Source: Chimonanthus salicifolius (lineage: Eukaryota > Streptophyta > Magnoliopsida > Laurales > Calycanthaceae). Taken from it: a stretch of 64,000 bases of DNA. Within the stretch, counting starts at the first letter, position 1, and the number at the start of each line of letters is the position of its first letter. Positions 12,863 to 25,599 of the stretch are shown here, piece by piece. The notes under the pieces are model-generated. The model was not told the DNA's origin and did not search any database. It saw only the letters and a list, made by a program, of their open reading frames with translations. The DNA is taken from positions 23,911,175 to 23,975,174 of the forward strand of contig CM023540.1 of the NCBI GenBank assembly GCA_013350335.1, given 5' to 3'. Position numbers and translations under genes: made by a program.

Positions 12863-13260
12863 GAGAACTCGAATTCAATTTTTTTCTCATAAACACGTGA
12901 AATCTGCAGATGAATCCGGCTTTCACCAGTTTATGAAGGGAAACATGGCAATGAGAGTTCAAAAGCCGAGGAAGTGATGGAATCTGTCAATCTGGAGTGT
13001 TGTCGAAGGTTCTGAGATTACCTGAAGAGGTGCACGAGTGAATTTCAGGAAAGGAAGGTGAAATTATGGAATTTTGCGGATTTGAAGGGCGAAAAGTGCA
13101 TCAGAGGAATTAGGGTTTCCTTTTTACTTGCCTTGGAAGCGATACCGTGACAGTGGAAAAAGCCTGCATTTTCCAATCACTGGGGGAGAGAGGTGGGGAA
13201 GAGAAGTCCTCTCTCTCTCTCTCTCCGACTGACTTGCTTTTTCAGTTTTTCTCCAGCTGC
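12863..13260 (-). promoter_or_regulatory. Likely 5' UTR and proximal promoter of the kinesin gene
   Basis: Lies immediately upstream of the kinesin ATG. It is less AT-rich than the sequence beyond 13300 and has a CT run at 13211-13228, as often seen in plant leaders. No TATA box was assigned with confidence and the transcription start is unknown. Confidence 0.35.
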
Positions 13261-13330
13261 ATAGCTTTTACCTGAAGGGGAATGATAGTCCGGCTTCTAT
13301 TTAAAATCGTAGTCCGCATTCCTTGGCCTT

Positions 13331-13972
13331 TCTAAATTTTAAAAAAAAAAAATTGAATTATTTTTTTCTAAATTCTACTATAGAAACATGCATCTAAATT
13401 GTACAGTCCAATATGACTTGGTTTCAAAGATAGTTCAGTTTATTGGATGATTCGGTTTGTTTAAAATTTATTACTAAAATTTTATTTTTATTTTTAAAAG
13501 GAGTATTTTAGTCTATGATATTAAAAGAAATGGTTGGAAGGATAAATTATCATTTGGGCAATGTCTAAAATGAGAGTGATTAATTTATCCACAGTTTGTG
13601 ACTTTTAAGATGAAAAAATAATTAAATAAAAAAAAATTATCCTTCGAATACATCAATGGTAAAAATGCATCAAATAGATAAAAAAAGGGGTCGTTGACCA
13701 AAATTTAAAAGGAGACTGACAATTTTAATGATATAAATTTATCATTAATTGGACTCGATATGAGGCCCTTGTGCTTACGTGCACAAAACATCCTAGATGT
13801 TTGTTAATTTCACCATTTGATGTTACAGTATCATGGTTGAAATATAATTCTCAACTCTTCACAACTTATTTATTTTTTAATATAATAATTTGTCACATTA
13901 TTTTATGTTCTACTTGCATGACCGTTCAATTGAATGTAACTTGAGCTAATTCTAACTGAAAGGAGTTATTGT
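13331..13972. other. Intergenic, AT-rich, no feature seen
   Basis: No open frame with protein-like composition, no RNA gene and no clear repeat structure. Confidence 0.6.
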
Positions 13973-13977
13973 ATATT

Positions 13978-14310
13978 TGTTAGCATGTCCAACATTGCTT
14001 TATGGTCCTTTAGATTATAGAGTTTATAAATATATGGATACTCTCTCATTCCACGCAAGGTTTTAATAATGATTTTCTACTCATGTATTTTATCATGGTA
14101 TCAAAACGGGATACCATTGGGTCAGGTTCAGAACTCTAGTCCTGAATAGAGGAGGAGAGCCGAATATCTCCAGCTCCGATGCTGAGGGAGAGTGTTAGCA
14201 AAAAGTCTCATATTACTAGTTAACTTTTGGATCTTGAGGTTTAGAAGCACATATGCGTCCTCTCCTTATAAGCCGGTTTTTAATGATGAGTTATGTTCAT
14301 ATATTCTATA
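13978..14310 (+). mobile_element. TRIM (terminal-repeat retrotransposon in miniature), complete
   Basis: Two 118-bp direct LTRs (13978-14095 and 14193-14310), both starting TGTTAGCA or TGTTAGCAA. Directly after the 5' LTR is tggtatcaaaac, a primer-binding site for initiator Met-tRNA (canonical TGGTATCAGAGC). Directly before the 3' LTR is a purine tract, gctgagggagag. The whole is bounded by a perfect 5-bp TSD atatt (13973-13977 and 14311-14315). The LTRs have diverged a good deal, so it is old. No coding capacity. Confidence 0.85.
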
Positions 14311-14996
14311 ATATTATAAAAAAAGTGGCCTCAAGTCAAGCTCTTGTAGGCATGTTTGTGTGCCTAATTCCAACCCAAACCTATAAGAAAAAAGTATGGG
14401 CTTGAATATATCTAATAGTCTAATAGGCCAAGTTCGGGCTTTATTTACCCCAATCAAAACCCACCTAGTTATATGTGCATGTAAATTTGTCCTTCATTAT
14501 TTGAATTTTGTGAAATTAATTAAAAAACTAACTATTCATGTTCGACTTGATTTCTTGATGTATAAGTAGATCAAATTTCAATCTAAAGTTAGATGTTTAG
14601 CCATTTGAACTTAGTGGTTGAAATCATCAAGTTCAGAAAACCTAGTTATTTCAACTATTGAATCAACTGGTTGAAAATTGAGTTTTAATTGACTTTCGAT
14701 TTATTTATAGCTCATCATATCTATTTTCAATGCAAACAATTGAATTTTTTTAATGGCGTCAAGTAGACCCGCCAAGCTTTGTACTTCTCAAATGGGCAAG
14801 CTTAGATTTTAGCCTTGAAAATCCCAATGGGTTTTATACAAGCTCAGGCCTTTCTATATCTAAACAATCTAAACAGAGATAAAAGGAAAGTCTGGCGTGA
14901 GCCTAACCCATGAATAGGCATAAGCTTATTTTCAAGCCCAAATGTGAATTCAGGTTGGGTTGAGACTAGCACATGAAGACTTAAGTTCAACCCAAA

Positions 14997-15618
14997 AGTA
15001 TGAATTTGTACTAGAATTATAAAATCCAATATTATTTAACAAATATTGTATTTAAATATAAAATTTATGTTATATACTTTATGCTTTTATAGAATGATAT
15101 AAAACAAACACATTTTAGGCCCAAAGAAGTCCTGCCTTGGATAAACCTGCATATGCAATCTTGAAATTGGGCTTGGGTCTTACTGTTACAATTCAAGCTG
15201 TGATTGGCTTTGCCAAATCAGGTCAACCTGGACTTGAACCCCTCTAATTACAAATCAAACTCAAGCTCAAACAACCCAAAGTGAAGCCCAACTTGCTCAA
15301 CTTGTAGCCCTAAATTGGACAAACTGTGATGAAAAATGGTTCAATCAACAATACATTTTCAAAACATTGATTGTAAGTACAGTGAAGTTACATTATTTTA
15401 AATGTGCATCTTAGTTTTTAATTAAAAAAAAAACTCTAAAGCCCCAACATCTCTCTATAATTATTTATGAGAATCATCAACTGGCCATCCACAAGAATTA
15501 TTTATTGTTGGTCTGCGATACACTATACAGTATAAGTTATACTGTATAGAATATTATATTTAAACACAATATTTGTTAAAGAAATTGGATTTTATAAATT
15601 GTAGCACAAATTCATACT
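14997..15618. repeat. Pair of inverted repeats about 75 bp long, possible MITE
   Basis: The left arm (14997-15068, starting agtatgaatttgta) and right arm (15545-15618, ending aattcatact) are imperfect inverted copies, both including aaatccaat and taacaaatattgt. Next to the right arm is a separate perfect 12-bp hairpin at 15523-15549 (ctatacagtata, 3-nt loop). No TSD was found. The middle (about 15115-15320) resembles 21370-21560, so it holds a dispersed repeat. Confidence 0.55.
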
Positions 15619-16029
15619 TATTGAGGCTATAATATCAGTGGATGGGTACGGGAGGAGAGAAAATTGTAAGAAAGGTGAGATTTCCAAAGTCTCACATGGC
15701 TGGACTAGTACTTCATGATTCTGAATATATGTTAACTTCTCTTTCCTTTCATCACAATGTCTTTTTGAATATCTAAAGGCGCACAATCCAAAGCAAATCA
15801 GCATGTCCGTTCAAATTCAAAGCAAACAATATTGTGTTGAGCGAAGCTGATCGTTAAATAAAATATCAAATACAGAACACATAAAATATAAAATATTAAT
15901 AATATTTTTTATAAAAAAATTGTTCAACTAATTACAATTATAAAAATAAAGTTGTCTAATAATTCATCATAATATATTTACAGTTAGACTCTTGAATCAT
16001 TTGATGGTACATGACAGCCTTAGTCTTAA

Positions 16030-16400
16030 ACATGTTAGAAGTTCTTATTGGGAAAAAAGGCTCAACATACTGGCGCGGGACCACAAATTTATTGCTCTCG
16101 CGAAGTAGTTACTGTTTTCCGGTTTTATTCCTTTCCGTGAAGCGGAAGAGTCGCAGATGAGACTTAAGGAGCTGAGGGAGTTGGGGTCAAGATCACATGA
16201 GACATGAATGCTGCCAATGCTAAAACTGACAGTCGTGTAGCCTCTCCAATCAGTGACCGACGCGTGGAGATCGATCCAGTAGGGCTTCTGCTACGGGAGG
16301 AGACGACCTATTTAGACGAGCGACAGTTATGAAGGGCGGCGGGTTGTGGAAGGCGGAAGTGGAACGTTCGGGTGCTTTTGATGCGTTAGTGGATTTTATT
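16030..16400. other. GC- and CpG-rich non-coding segment, promoter-like
   Basis: Markedly richer in G, C and CpG than its surroundings, with ccaatcagtgaccgacgcgtgg-like CCAAT and ACGCGT elements and a TAAATAG on the minus strand. No sustained open frame. It could be a promoter or first-exon remnant cut off by the fold-back element that starts at 16430. This is inference. Confidence 0.3.
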
Positions 16401-16429
16401 AAAGGTTAAAAAATATATAAATAAATAAA

Positions 16430-17789
16430 GGGTTCACCCGAAAAATCTCTTTCTACACATCTATTTTTGGATGGAGGTGGATAATTATCATTTTCCCCTT
16501 GCGATTCCATTCGTTCGAACGAATTCTCAGTTTATTTCGTCATTCGTTCGAATGAATGGACACATATCCCGTCTAATTTGATTCGTTCGAACGAATCTCT
16601 TTTATAAATCCATTCGTTCGAACGAATGAAACGGGTGAACAGTAGCGTGGGTTACTGTTCACCAATGTTACTGTTCACCCGTCTTCGAATGAATGAAAAT
16701 GGGTGAACAGTAATGCAGGTTCCTGTTCACTCGTGAATGAATCATTTTTTTAAAAAAAAATTCAAAATTATTTTTTAAACACTGTGTATTTTTAAAATTT
16801 ATTAAATTAAATATCTGAACTAATTACTATAATCTGATAAAAATACTTTAAGACTTCAAGGTCTTTTGACACTCCTAAATATTTAAAACACAGTATTTTA
16901 CAAATAATGGTATCCCTAGGGCATGCCGAAAATATATCTAGGAGTGTCAAAAGACCTTGAAGTCTTAAAGTATTTTTATCAGGTTATCGTAATTAGTCCG
17001 GATATTTAATTTGAGAAATTTTGAGAATACACAGTGTTTAAAAAATAACTTTGAAATTTAAAAAAAACTGATTCATTCGACCGAATCAGACTGATTCGTT
17101 CGAATGAGTCAGACTCATTCATTCGAATGAATCAATTTTTTTTAAAATTTTAAAGTTATTTTTTAAGCACTGTGTATTTTCAAAATTTCTCAAATTAAAT
17201 ATCCGGACTAACTACGATAACCTGATAAAAATACTTTAAGACTTCAAGGTCTTTTAACACTCCTAGATATGTTTTCGGCATGCCCTAGGGATACCCTTAT
17301 TTGTAAAATACTGTGTTTTAAATATTTAGGAGTGTCAAAAGACCTTGAAGTCTTAAAGTATTTTTATCAGATTATATTAATTAGTTCAGATATTGAATTT
17401 GAAAATTTTTAAAAATACACAGTGTTTAAAAAATAACTTTGAAATTAAAAAAAAAAAAACGATTCATTCGAATGAATCATTGATTCATTCACGGGCGAAC
17501 AGTAACCCGCGTTACTGTTCACCCATTTTCATTCATTCAAAGACGGGTGAACAGTAACCCACGTTACTGTTCATCCATTTCATTCGTCTGAACGAAAGGA
17601 TTTATAAAGGGAATTTGTTCGAACGAATCAAATTAGATGGGACATGTGTCCATTCATTCGAACGAATGACGAAATGAACTGGGAATTCGTTCGAACAAAT
17701 GGAAAAGCAGGGGCAAAATGGTAATTACCCACCTCCATCCGAAAATGGGTGTGTAGAGAGAGATTTTCCGGGTGTGTAAATGGGGACCC
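16430..17789. mobile_element. 1.36-kb nested fold-back transposon, hAT-like, with 8-bp target-site duplication
   Basis: The element begins gggttcacccgaaaaatctc and ends with the inverted equivalent, flanked by a perfect 8-bp direct repeat taaataaa (16422-16429 and 17790-17797). The two halves are inverted copies around about 17105. Each half contains a smaller inverted repeat (16778-17039 and 17166-17428), so an arm of about 100 bp is present four times in alternating orientation. Several cattcgttcgaacgaatg palindromes and gggtgaacagt/actgttcaccc pairs fill the outer arms. There is no transposase frame, so it would be non-autonomous. The 8-bp TSD suggests hAT; the superfamily is inference. 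Confidence 0.85.
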
Positions 17790-17797
17790 TAAATAAA

Positions 17798-18562
17798 CTA
17801 CATTAAAAGTTTTATAATGTAAATGGTTGGGACCATAATATATATATTATATTATATAAATTATTAATTTAGATGATCTACCAGCATTCATTTTTAAAAA
17901 TCTCTTTACAATGCTCATCTAGCATTAAAATATCTTTTTAGGTTTTTTTTTTTGAAACAAATCACTCCATTTATTCTTCTAAATTAATGAAGAAGTTTAC
18001 CCAGAAGTCTATTTCAGATTATTTTTCTAGAGTTTAAATAATGTAATTTGTGAGGTCTTCACTTTTACATTAATTTTGTATTATAAATATATGAAATATT
18101 ATTTTAAAAAATGGTTGGAAAAATACATTTTTTATTTTAAATATATTGAGTATTGAGTTAGAGAGATTTCTTACATTTTGTATGGTCCCGAGGTCGAGAC
18201 CAGTTGCTGCCGATATTATTTTAGATAAATTATAATAATTTTAATATACTGAATTTAATATAAACTAAATTACACATCAAACTTTCTCCAAAGCCAAAAA
18301 TGCCCTTTCCATGGATTTTTATTATTGTTGCATGGGACTCGAAACTTGGCGTGGTGGTGATTTTGTCGGCCCCCTTGTCCTATATGTAACTTGTGAGTTG
18401 TGATTTTATCTATTTAACTTTAAATAGAGTAATCAAAATAAATTAAATTTTAATGTACACTAATTTTAAATTCATGCTCGTGTATTGTAATTTGACCGTA
18501 ATCATATTTATACTAATTCAGTTAGAAAACACTTTTAACTCAGAAGAGTTAGAGAGAACTCT
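17798..18562. other. Intergenic, AT-rich, no feature seen
   Basis: Nothing supportable on either strand. Confidence 0.6.
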
Positions 18563-19040
18563 CTTTTTTTTTTAATTTATATGTAGAAAACTACGAAAAA
18601 TTTCAGAGGTGATACCCACTTTGCTTAGGGTACACCAAGTGAGGCCAGGAGTGAACAATTCGGCCAGGCCGAGATATCAGCCAATATTTTTGTCTCCTTT
18701 TTTTTAAAAAAAAATATCAATATTTTTTTATTATTTTATTTTTTCTGAATTAAAAAATAAATAAATAACCCAACTATTTTTTTTTTTTTTAAAAAAAAAT
18801 TGAAAACAAAAATATCGGCCGAGATATCAACTCTGGCCCACCACCATTTTGATTTTTTTTAAAATAAGACCGGTATTATGAATATCGGCCGATATTGGAC
18901 CGATATGAAATACTATGTACGGCCGATACAATATGTATCGGCCGATGTCTTTACCTTTGGGTGAGGTCATAGGAATTTGAACTTAACACCTCCCACTTCT
19001 TAAAACAGAAAATTACCAATTGAGTCACACCCATGTGGGT
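18563..19040 (-). mobile_element. tRNA-derived SINE, family A, split by a MITE
   Basis: Read on the minus strand, the 5' end (acccacatgggtgtgactca) is at about 19040 and the T run at 18563-18573 is the A tail. The body is interrupted at 18648-18960 by another element. A short direct repeat agttagag occurs on both sides (18548-18555 and 19041-19048). The sequence is the same as the copies at 21017, 30848, 35720 and 55134. Confidence 0.7.
18648..18960. mobile_element. Mutator-like MITE inserted inside the SINE
   Basis: 313 bp rich in atcggccgat palindromes, flanked by gtgaggcca (18639-18647) and gtgaggtca (18961-18969), a 9-bp TSD with one mismatch, which is the Mutator-like length. The ends are weakly inverted. 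The SINE sequence continues across the gap, which shows the order of insertion. Confidence 0.65.
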
Positions 19041-19048
19041 AGTTAGAG

Positions 19049-21016
19049 TCATAGTTATATGAATATGTCTCACGACGTGAAAGTCCTGACTTCTGAATTT
19101 AAATTTATTTCACTCAAAAGATCACTTCCTGTAAATTTACTTTGCATAACAATACTTTGCATAGACACCGACGTCGTAAGCGTAAAAATATTAAAAGACA
19201 CTTTTCTATAACATCTTTAATTCAATCACAAGGCATAATTTGCATTCAATAAAAACCCTACTTTCTTATGATAGTGATAGTTAAAAACTTGTCGATTTCT
19301 CTTGTTATGATTCGTTGAGTCATTTGATTGTTATTGATCAGTACGGTTACACAGATTTGCATTAAGCAGAGATTAATAAAAAAATTAAAATTGCATAAAG
19401 TTACATTATAGAATGTGTTACATCATTGTCAATTGGACATAAACGATAACGATTAGTCGCTAGTTTTTATTGTGCATATCTTGTGTTCAATTTTGTCACA
19501 TCCATAAGAAACCAACTGTATGAATTGAATGCAAACTTGGACGAAGTAAAGTGGACTATATTTCAACTCAAAATTTAAATTTTAACCACTTGATCATATT
19601 GTTCAAAATCACTAAAGCGTCCTTAAAAAAATCAAAGATATTTATGTATGGTAAATAGAATAAACATTTGGTGATGATTAATATTTAATTAAAAACCAAA
19701 AAAATAAAATAAGAGATTACTTGCAGAAGACTCCATCATGTATGCACTTGACAATAATGCAGCTAACAATGTTAATCTAGGGATACTACATCATTATCTA
19801 TCATTATTATGGGCTAAACTTTTTTTTAATGATTTTCTTTTGTTAAATTTAATCAATGATAGTTCAATAAATATCATTATTATCTAAACAAAACGTGCAC
19901 AATCATCTATTATCATTGACAATGTTGTTGTTGTCCCAACATTTCATTCCAAGAGAATTATTTACCAGCTACTACTTACTAGAATGAAATGATTCTTTTT
20001 GTTGTGGACATTATTTAATATTATTATTCTTCCTTTTCTTAAGAACTCAATGACTTCAAGAACTTCTTGGAATGGTTCCAATTGGAGAAGGTTCCAATTA
20101 GTTTGGTGTCTCTACTCAAGAATCAATTGACTTCTTAATTGTCTACCAAATATTGGTTGGGAGTGTTTAATTAATATTAGAGCTCTGCACATCTAAGGTG
20201 GTGATTAATGGGTGATTAAGTGATATTGCTTTGAGCCCTACAACTCCATAATTGATTACTTATTGCTCATTTCATAATCTAAATTTGTGTTTTATAATAG
20301 TCAATAATGATACATTGACTTTTACTTTATATTATGCTTGGATATTTTATCCATTAAGATACGGATTCAATATAGAGCCATGTGATGATCGATCTAAACT
20401 ATCGAAAATTTCTTCTCCAAACTAAATCAAATTAGATTACTTTTACATGCATGTAAAAAAATTATTCAGTAGTCTTATTTTGGTTTTAAAAAGTTAAGAT
20501 TGAAATGATTTGATTGGCCCCATTTCGAAGATTTGATAGGCTCGATTAATTATCCAACTATCTATTTTGATCATAAAATAAGTCCCATCATGTCACATTC
20601 CATGTCGGACCCCTAGTGTTTTAGCTTGGGTGTGTGGTGTGATAGGCCCTGCGCATTGATATCTATTAATTTAATATGTCAAATATTTTATTCTATATTA
20701 TACAATGTTTTAATCATAAAGCATAACATTTCTTTTATAACCATCATCATTATTTATATTAAAATCATTAATTTTAATTATTTTGAATTGACATTTATGC
20801 CGTATTATTGTCAAAATATTTTATTCTTTCATCGAAGAATAAGAAACAAATGATGCATCACCCTCTACAATTGCAATCTATTAATAGTAAGTCAATACTT
20901 TATCACATGCAAACATCATATCATGGGATCTCATCTTAGATCAAGATGTCAAACTATACATGATTAAGAAGAATAGATAAAATCAATCTCAACACCAAAT
21001 GAATAGACTTCGTTAA
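19049..21016. other. Intergenic, AT-rich, no feature seen
   Basis: Short open frames here have AT-driven composition (Ile, Asn, Phe, Tyr) and no recognisable domain. Confidence 0.6.
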
Positions 21017-21173
21017 TTTTTTTTTTTTTTGAATTTATGTGTGGGAAACCTTAATGTAAAATCTCGACAGGTGATATCCACTTGTCCTTCAGGTATACCA
21101 AGTTAGGCCATGAGGGCTCGAACTATGACACCTCTCACTTCTTGAGATGGAATGTTAACCAGTTGAAGCTATG
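21017..21173 (-). mobile_element. tRNA-derived SINE, family A
   Basis: T run (A tail on the minus strand) at 21017-21030, then gaatttatgtgtgggaaacc. The tRNA-like head on the minus strand has an A-box-like CTTCAACTGGTTAAC and a B-box-like GTTCGAGCCC. No TSD seen. Confidence 0.7.
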
Positions 21174-21832
21174 AAATAGTCACACAAAATGAAAATCAAC
21201 AGACAAATCTGTTTTCTACTGCAAAAGACTACCTTCAACCCAATTTTCTAACTATTTCATATAATAAGACAATGAAAACAGTCAATGAAACTTAAATCTT
21301 TTATTTTGAATTATGGTGGTAATTAACTCATTTAGTTTCCTTTTAGCTGATGTTAACATAATTCAAGTTGATCTAAACTTTGGTCCGAGAAATGATTTAG
21401 CTCAGAGAAGCCTGAATGTGCAATCGAAGCTTAAAATTGGGCCCAAGTCTTGTAAACAGGGATCAGTCTGGTTGAGGCTTTACCAAATTATAACAAAATG
21501 GGCTCGAGCCCAGGCAAACTGAAGGTCCAACCACTAGATTGCAACCCTAGCTGATACTACTGAAAAAAACAAACTCTAACCCTCAGGAATTTGCAGGTAT
21601 CATCAGGTGTGCCTTTCGATAATTTAACATCAAAGTTTCGGGCCCAACAATTTGAACTCTAATAAAACTTTATATGTTTGTCACCCTTGTGTCATTCTAA
21701 AATTCTGCATATGCGTTGAGCATCCAAAAAAATAGAAAAATAATGACAACAAATTTTTCTTCAAAAGAATCTTAATTTTCTAATATTAAGCACAATATGG
21801 GCCAAACCTTTGCTTGGACCGTTGCACAATAT

Positions 21833-21987
21833 CCTGGGTACATTTTTTCGGATAACATGAGCCTCGGCCGATATCGGGCGATATTTCTTTCTCTCTCATT
21901 TTTTTTTACCAAATCTTGGCCGTATAAGCCGATATCGGCAGAGATCTCGCCTATAATGCCGATACATCTCATATCGGCCGAGATTTG
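21833..21987. mobile_element. Fragment of the ATCGGCCGAT palindrome MITE family
   Basis: Repeated cggccgatatcgg strings and a right end atttggacccct like the end of the copy at 50789-50922. Boundaries are uncertain. Confidence 0.4.
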
Positions 21988-21999
21988 GACCCCTGATTA

Positions 22000-24900
22000 G
22001 AGCACATATGGGATGGGTCTCTATTTTCAGTTTTTCACTTGATTGCCATTGCATGGCATGTTAACTCCATGTTTCTCCTTGCCATTCTCATTTTTTGTAA
22101 AAAATGCTTCTAATTTGTTTTAATTTCAATTAGTCTAGTTGTAAGTATGCAGGACCGTTCACGAGAATAGACCTAACATATCCTCTCATTGTATCCAAAC
22201 CCTACTCATAGTTTATGAGTTTTGGCTATTGAATGTTGGCTTGGGCCAAACCACAATTAGTTGAGCAGGGCCTTGTAGTTGTTTGCATTGGAGTCATTTT
22301 TTTTGGATAGATACTGATGATCCTTTGTTTTAGGCATTCGGCCTAAGTTGATGATGGGCATTGATTGAGGTGATTGATCATTGGGCCTAGAATGGTCCAA
22401 ATATTCGAGTTCCTAAGTTGAGTTGGATTGAGCCGTGGTATAACTGAATTGGAAGGCCCAATTGGTAAATTATCAAATGTACCTATGAACTATGTGTGAA
22501 CTTGTCCTCTATGGTCGAGTCAAGCAATGAGCATGAGTTTGAGCTCTAGGTGAGTAGGAAGGCAGGCTCGCGGTAAGATAGGCCAGTTGGGTTGGGCCTT
22601 AGTGGGTCGCTTATTAATGGGTTTGGTTGTTATCGGGCTTCATCTTAATGGGCCCGAGCCTAGGCTCAATATGTGTGGATTGTCAGGAAACTATATAATA
22701 CAGTGGATATGCACTTTCAAGATCGGTGTCCAACGTCCAATTCTCTGATACGAGCATATAACATGAGAATTCAGATCATCTAGAGTAGTGCTTTATGGAG
22801 AATGTCACCCTCGTAAATGTTATAAATATCTGCTGAGATGTCACTCATTAATTAGGTGAATTAGAGTGCTGAATAAATTATAAAAGGTTGCCTGCCCTAT
22901 ATGATCTAGATTGACGACATGGACCCCAACATCAAGCATTCTGATTTCACCTTCTTTTTTGTAATTTTTTTTTTTGAGAGTTTCTCCCTCTTTTAAATGA
23001 ACACTTACCCAACAATTAAAAAAAAAACTTCTAATTTCACATCGTAATTGACGTCCTCTTGCTACATTCTGAGTGGAGCCAGCAACGATAATGATACTAC
23101 TACAATAAAATGGTTCATCCTTCAATGTATTATTAGAAAATAAAAAGATCTTAATTAGAGAGAGAAATCATTCTTTAAGTTTTTAAAAGAATTTAACCAT
23201 TTTAAATCTTATTTAAAAGCATGCTTATGTGACTTGACTCTCCATATTCCTCTTAAATGAACCTCTCTCCATCATCACTAACGTTGCAGGAGGACCACAC
23301 CGTATCCATGTGCGCGGGAGACATCACTTTTTTATACAAAAAAAGGCCACGGTGGAAGCTGCAGATTGGAGGGACCACATAGTTCAGGTGGTCCAATCCG
23401 TTCTTCCCTCATAAACTTTGCCCTATAATTTCGGTTGCATTAATGGAAGGAGATTATGAACTGGAGGCTTCAATGGTTCATGTTCCATGGGCCGCATCTC
23501 CCCCACCTTCTTGTGGGCCCCGAAGCACGTTACAGAAACTCAGAAAGTGACCGATCCAAGTAGAACCCAGCAACCTTCCCTTTCCTCGTTTGTAACATTA
23601 CAGAAACAATTGGACTGTGGGACTCCCCTTCTATTAAATTAAGTGGTCCTAAACCTTTAAAGCCCTTTGTACTACTTACTTCTTCTTCTCCTCATTTTCT
23701 TTCTGGTTAGTGCTCTCATATGTAGTAGGGCCATGGGACAGGTACTAGTGGTTGGGGGATGTAAAAATGGCTAAGACCCCATTTTCACACTTCTCACCCA
23801 CATGGGATTTAATTATTCATAACTTATTTTCATTTCCATATAATTGAATATGAAGTTATTGTGAGTTGTAAATGCTTTAGCATTCAAGATTTCAAGTACC
23901 CCACCACATACACCTTTCAATTGCCATTGAAAATGCCCATAAATGCTTTCCCCCTTGAAAACATCCAATGCTAAACTATCTTCTCGTCTTTGCTCTTTTT
24001 AGGATGGATTTATGTTTATTATTTTCAGAAAGATTTTCTTATTGCTAAAAGAGATTCTTGGTTTGGATCAAGCAAATAGAATTTGCAGAATCCTACAGTC
24101 TCTGCTGCTTTGTAAAATGGATATATTATATGGGAAATTGCTTTAGTTGAGGTACCTCTGCGTGGGACTGGTATAGGCATAAGTGGATTGGTTGGTTGAA
24201 AATATCTTATATTGAATGAGATGTCTATAAAAAATCATTTTAATTTGATAAGTAAAGCCGTACTTTTTAAATACAAAATTTCAATTTTATTGGATGGTAA
24301 AAACTTCATCAGATCCCTTAAATTCAAAATGAAAAGACGGGACCTCCCGTAAACTCAACAGACGACTCAGTTCATCTGTGAACTACAACCGTTACAAAAG
24401 GATGGAAACCAACTATGTTTGCCTGCCAGTTTCACCTTGAAGTTCTGTTCCTAGAATCCTGAGGCTTTTTTCCTATGTTCTGGGTGTTGGCTTTTCTTGT
24501 GAGGGAGCTCTTTTTTAGATATTGTATCTTGGTTTCTTTTATCATTTTTTTCCCTTGTATCAGAACCTCTGGTGCCTTTTATCCTATTAATATATGAACC
24601 ATTTCAAAAAAATAAAAAAAAATTCATCGGATTAGAGCAATGATTCATCTAACTCAATACTGATTGATTTTGCATAAAGATCGAATTTATAGGGAGTAGA
24701 TGAGTTGAAGTGAGGTGTAATTGGAGCAAAGGTGGGTGTCACAAGGCTGTTGCTCTATGAAAATTTCATAAGGCGACCATATACGGAGAAAAATTATAAA
24801 TGAGTTTGAAATATATTTGAAGTTCGATGCTTTGCAATCACAATTTTATTTATAATGGTTGTTGTTGGTTTCAGTGATCACTCACTTTTCACATGGAGTA

Positions 24901-25590
24901 AGAACTAATGTTAGTTGATTCAAGTTATTGATCCAATGGATGTGGACCAGCCATGTTCAATACATATCTTTGATAAGAGGAACTCAACCTATCGATTAGT
25001 ACACGTCTCCAGCAGTGCAGTTGAGAGAGACAAAAATTCTTCTTTTTAGTATCAATTTTTCTTTAGAGAATGTTTTATAAAAACCAAGAGTTGTTCATAA
25101 AATATCTTTCACATTTTAGCACTTTTGATCATTCGATGCTTATGGTTTGCGAGAGGCTGCATACGTTTGAAATTTTATCCAATGTCCTTGTACTTAGAGA
25201 GAAATGGAGATCTTAGATTTCTTCATGAAAAAATAATCTTAGCATTTTTTTACGGACATGCTCACCATAACACATTTCAAGACCTCTGATTGGTCCTTGC
25301 TTTAATCCTATTGAGATGAATATTTTAATGTGGTAAAATGTCGAAACAAGATTCATTCAAAACCCAAATATAGGTATTTTCGAATTTGTAATTAATGTAT
25401 AAATGACATCATGCCAATAAATAAATACCTTCTTTAAAAGATTCAATACTTGCATTGTATGATCACCAATTTCGTGGATAGAGGATGATGATTGAAGGAA
25501 AAAAAGTAAAATCTTCGCTCCACAACCTCTTGATCACGAAAAACTCAAAGTGACTAAAACCGAATCCCACTAAGCTCTAAAATCGAGTTT
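22000..25590. other. Intergenic, no supportable gene
   Basis: Non-coding on both strands. A slightly GC-richer patch at 23280-23600 has no open frame of interest. Confidence 0.55.
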
Positions 25591-25599
25591 TTTCTAGTT

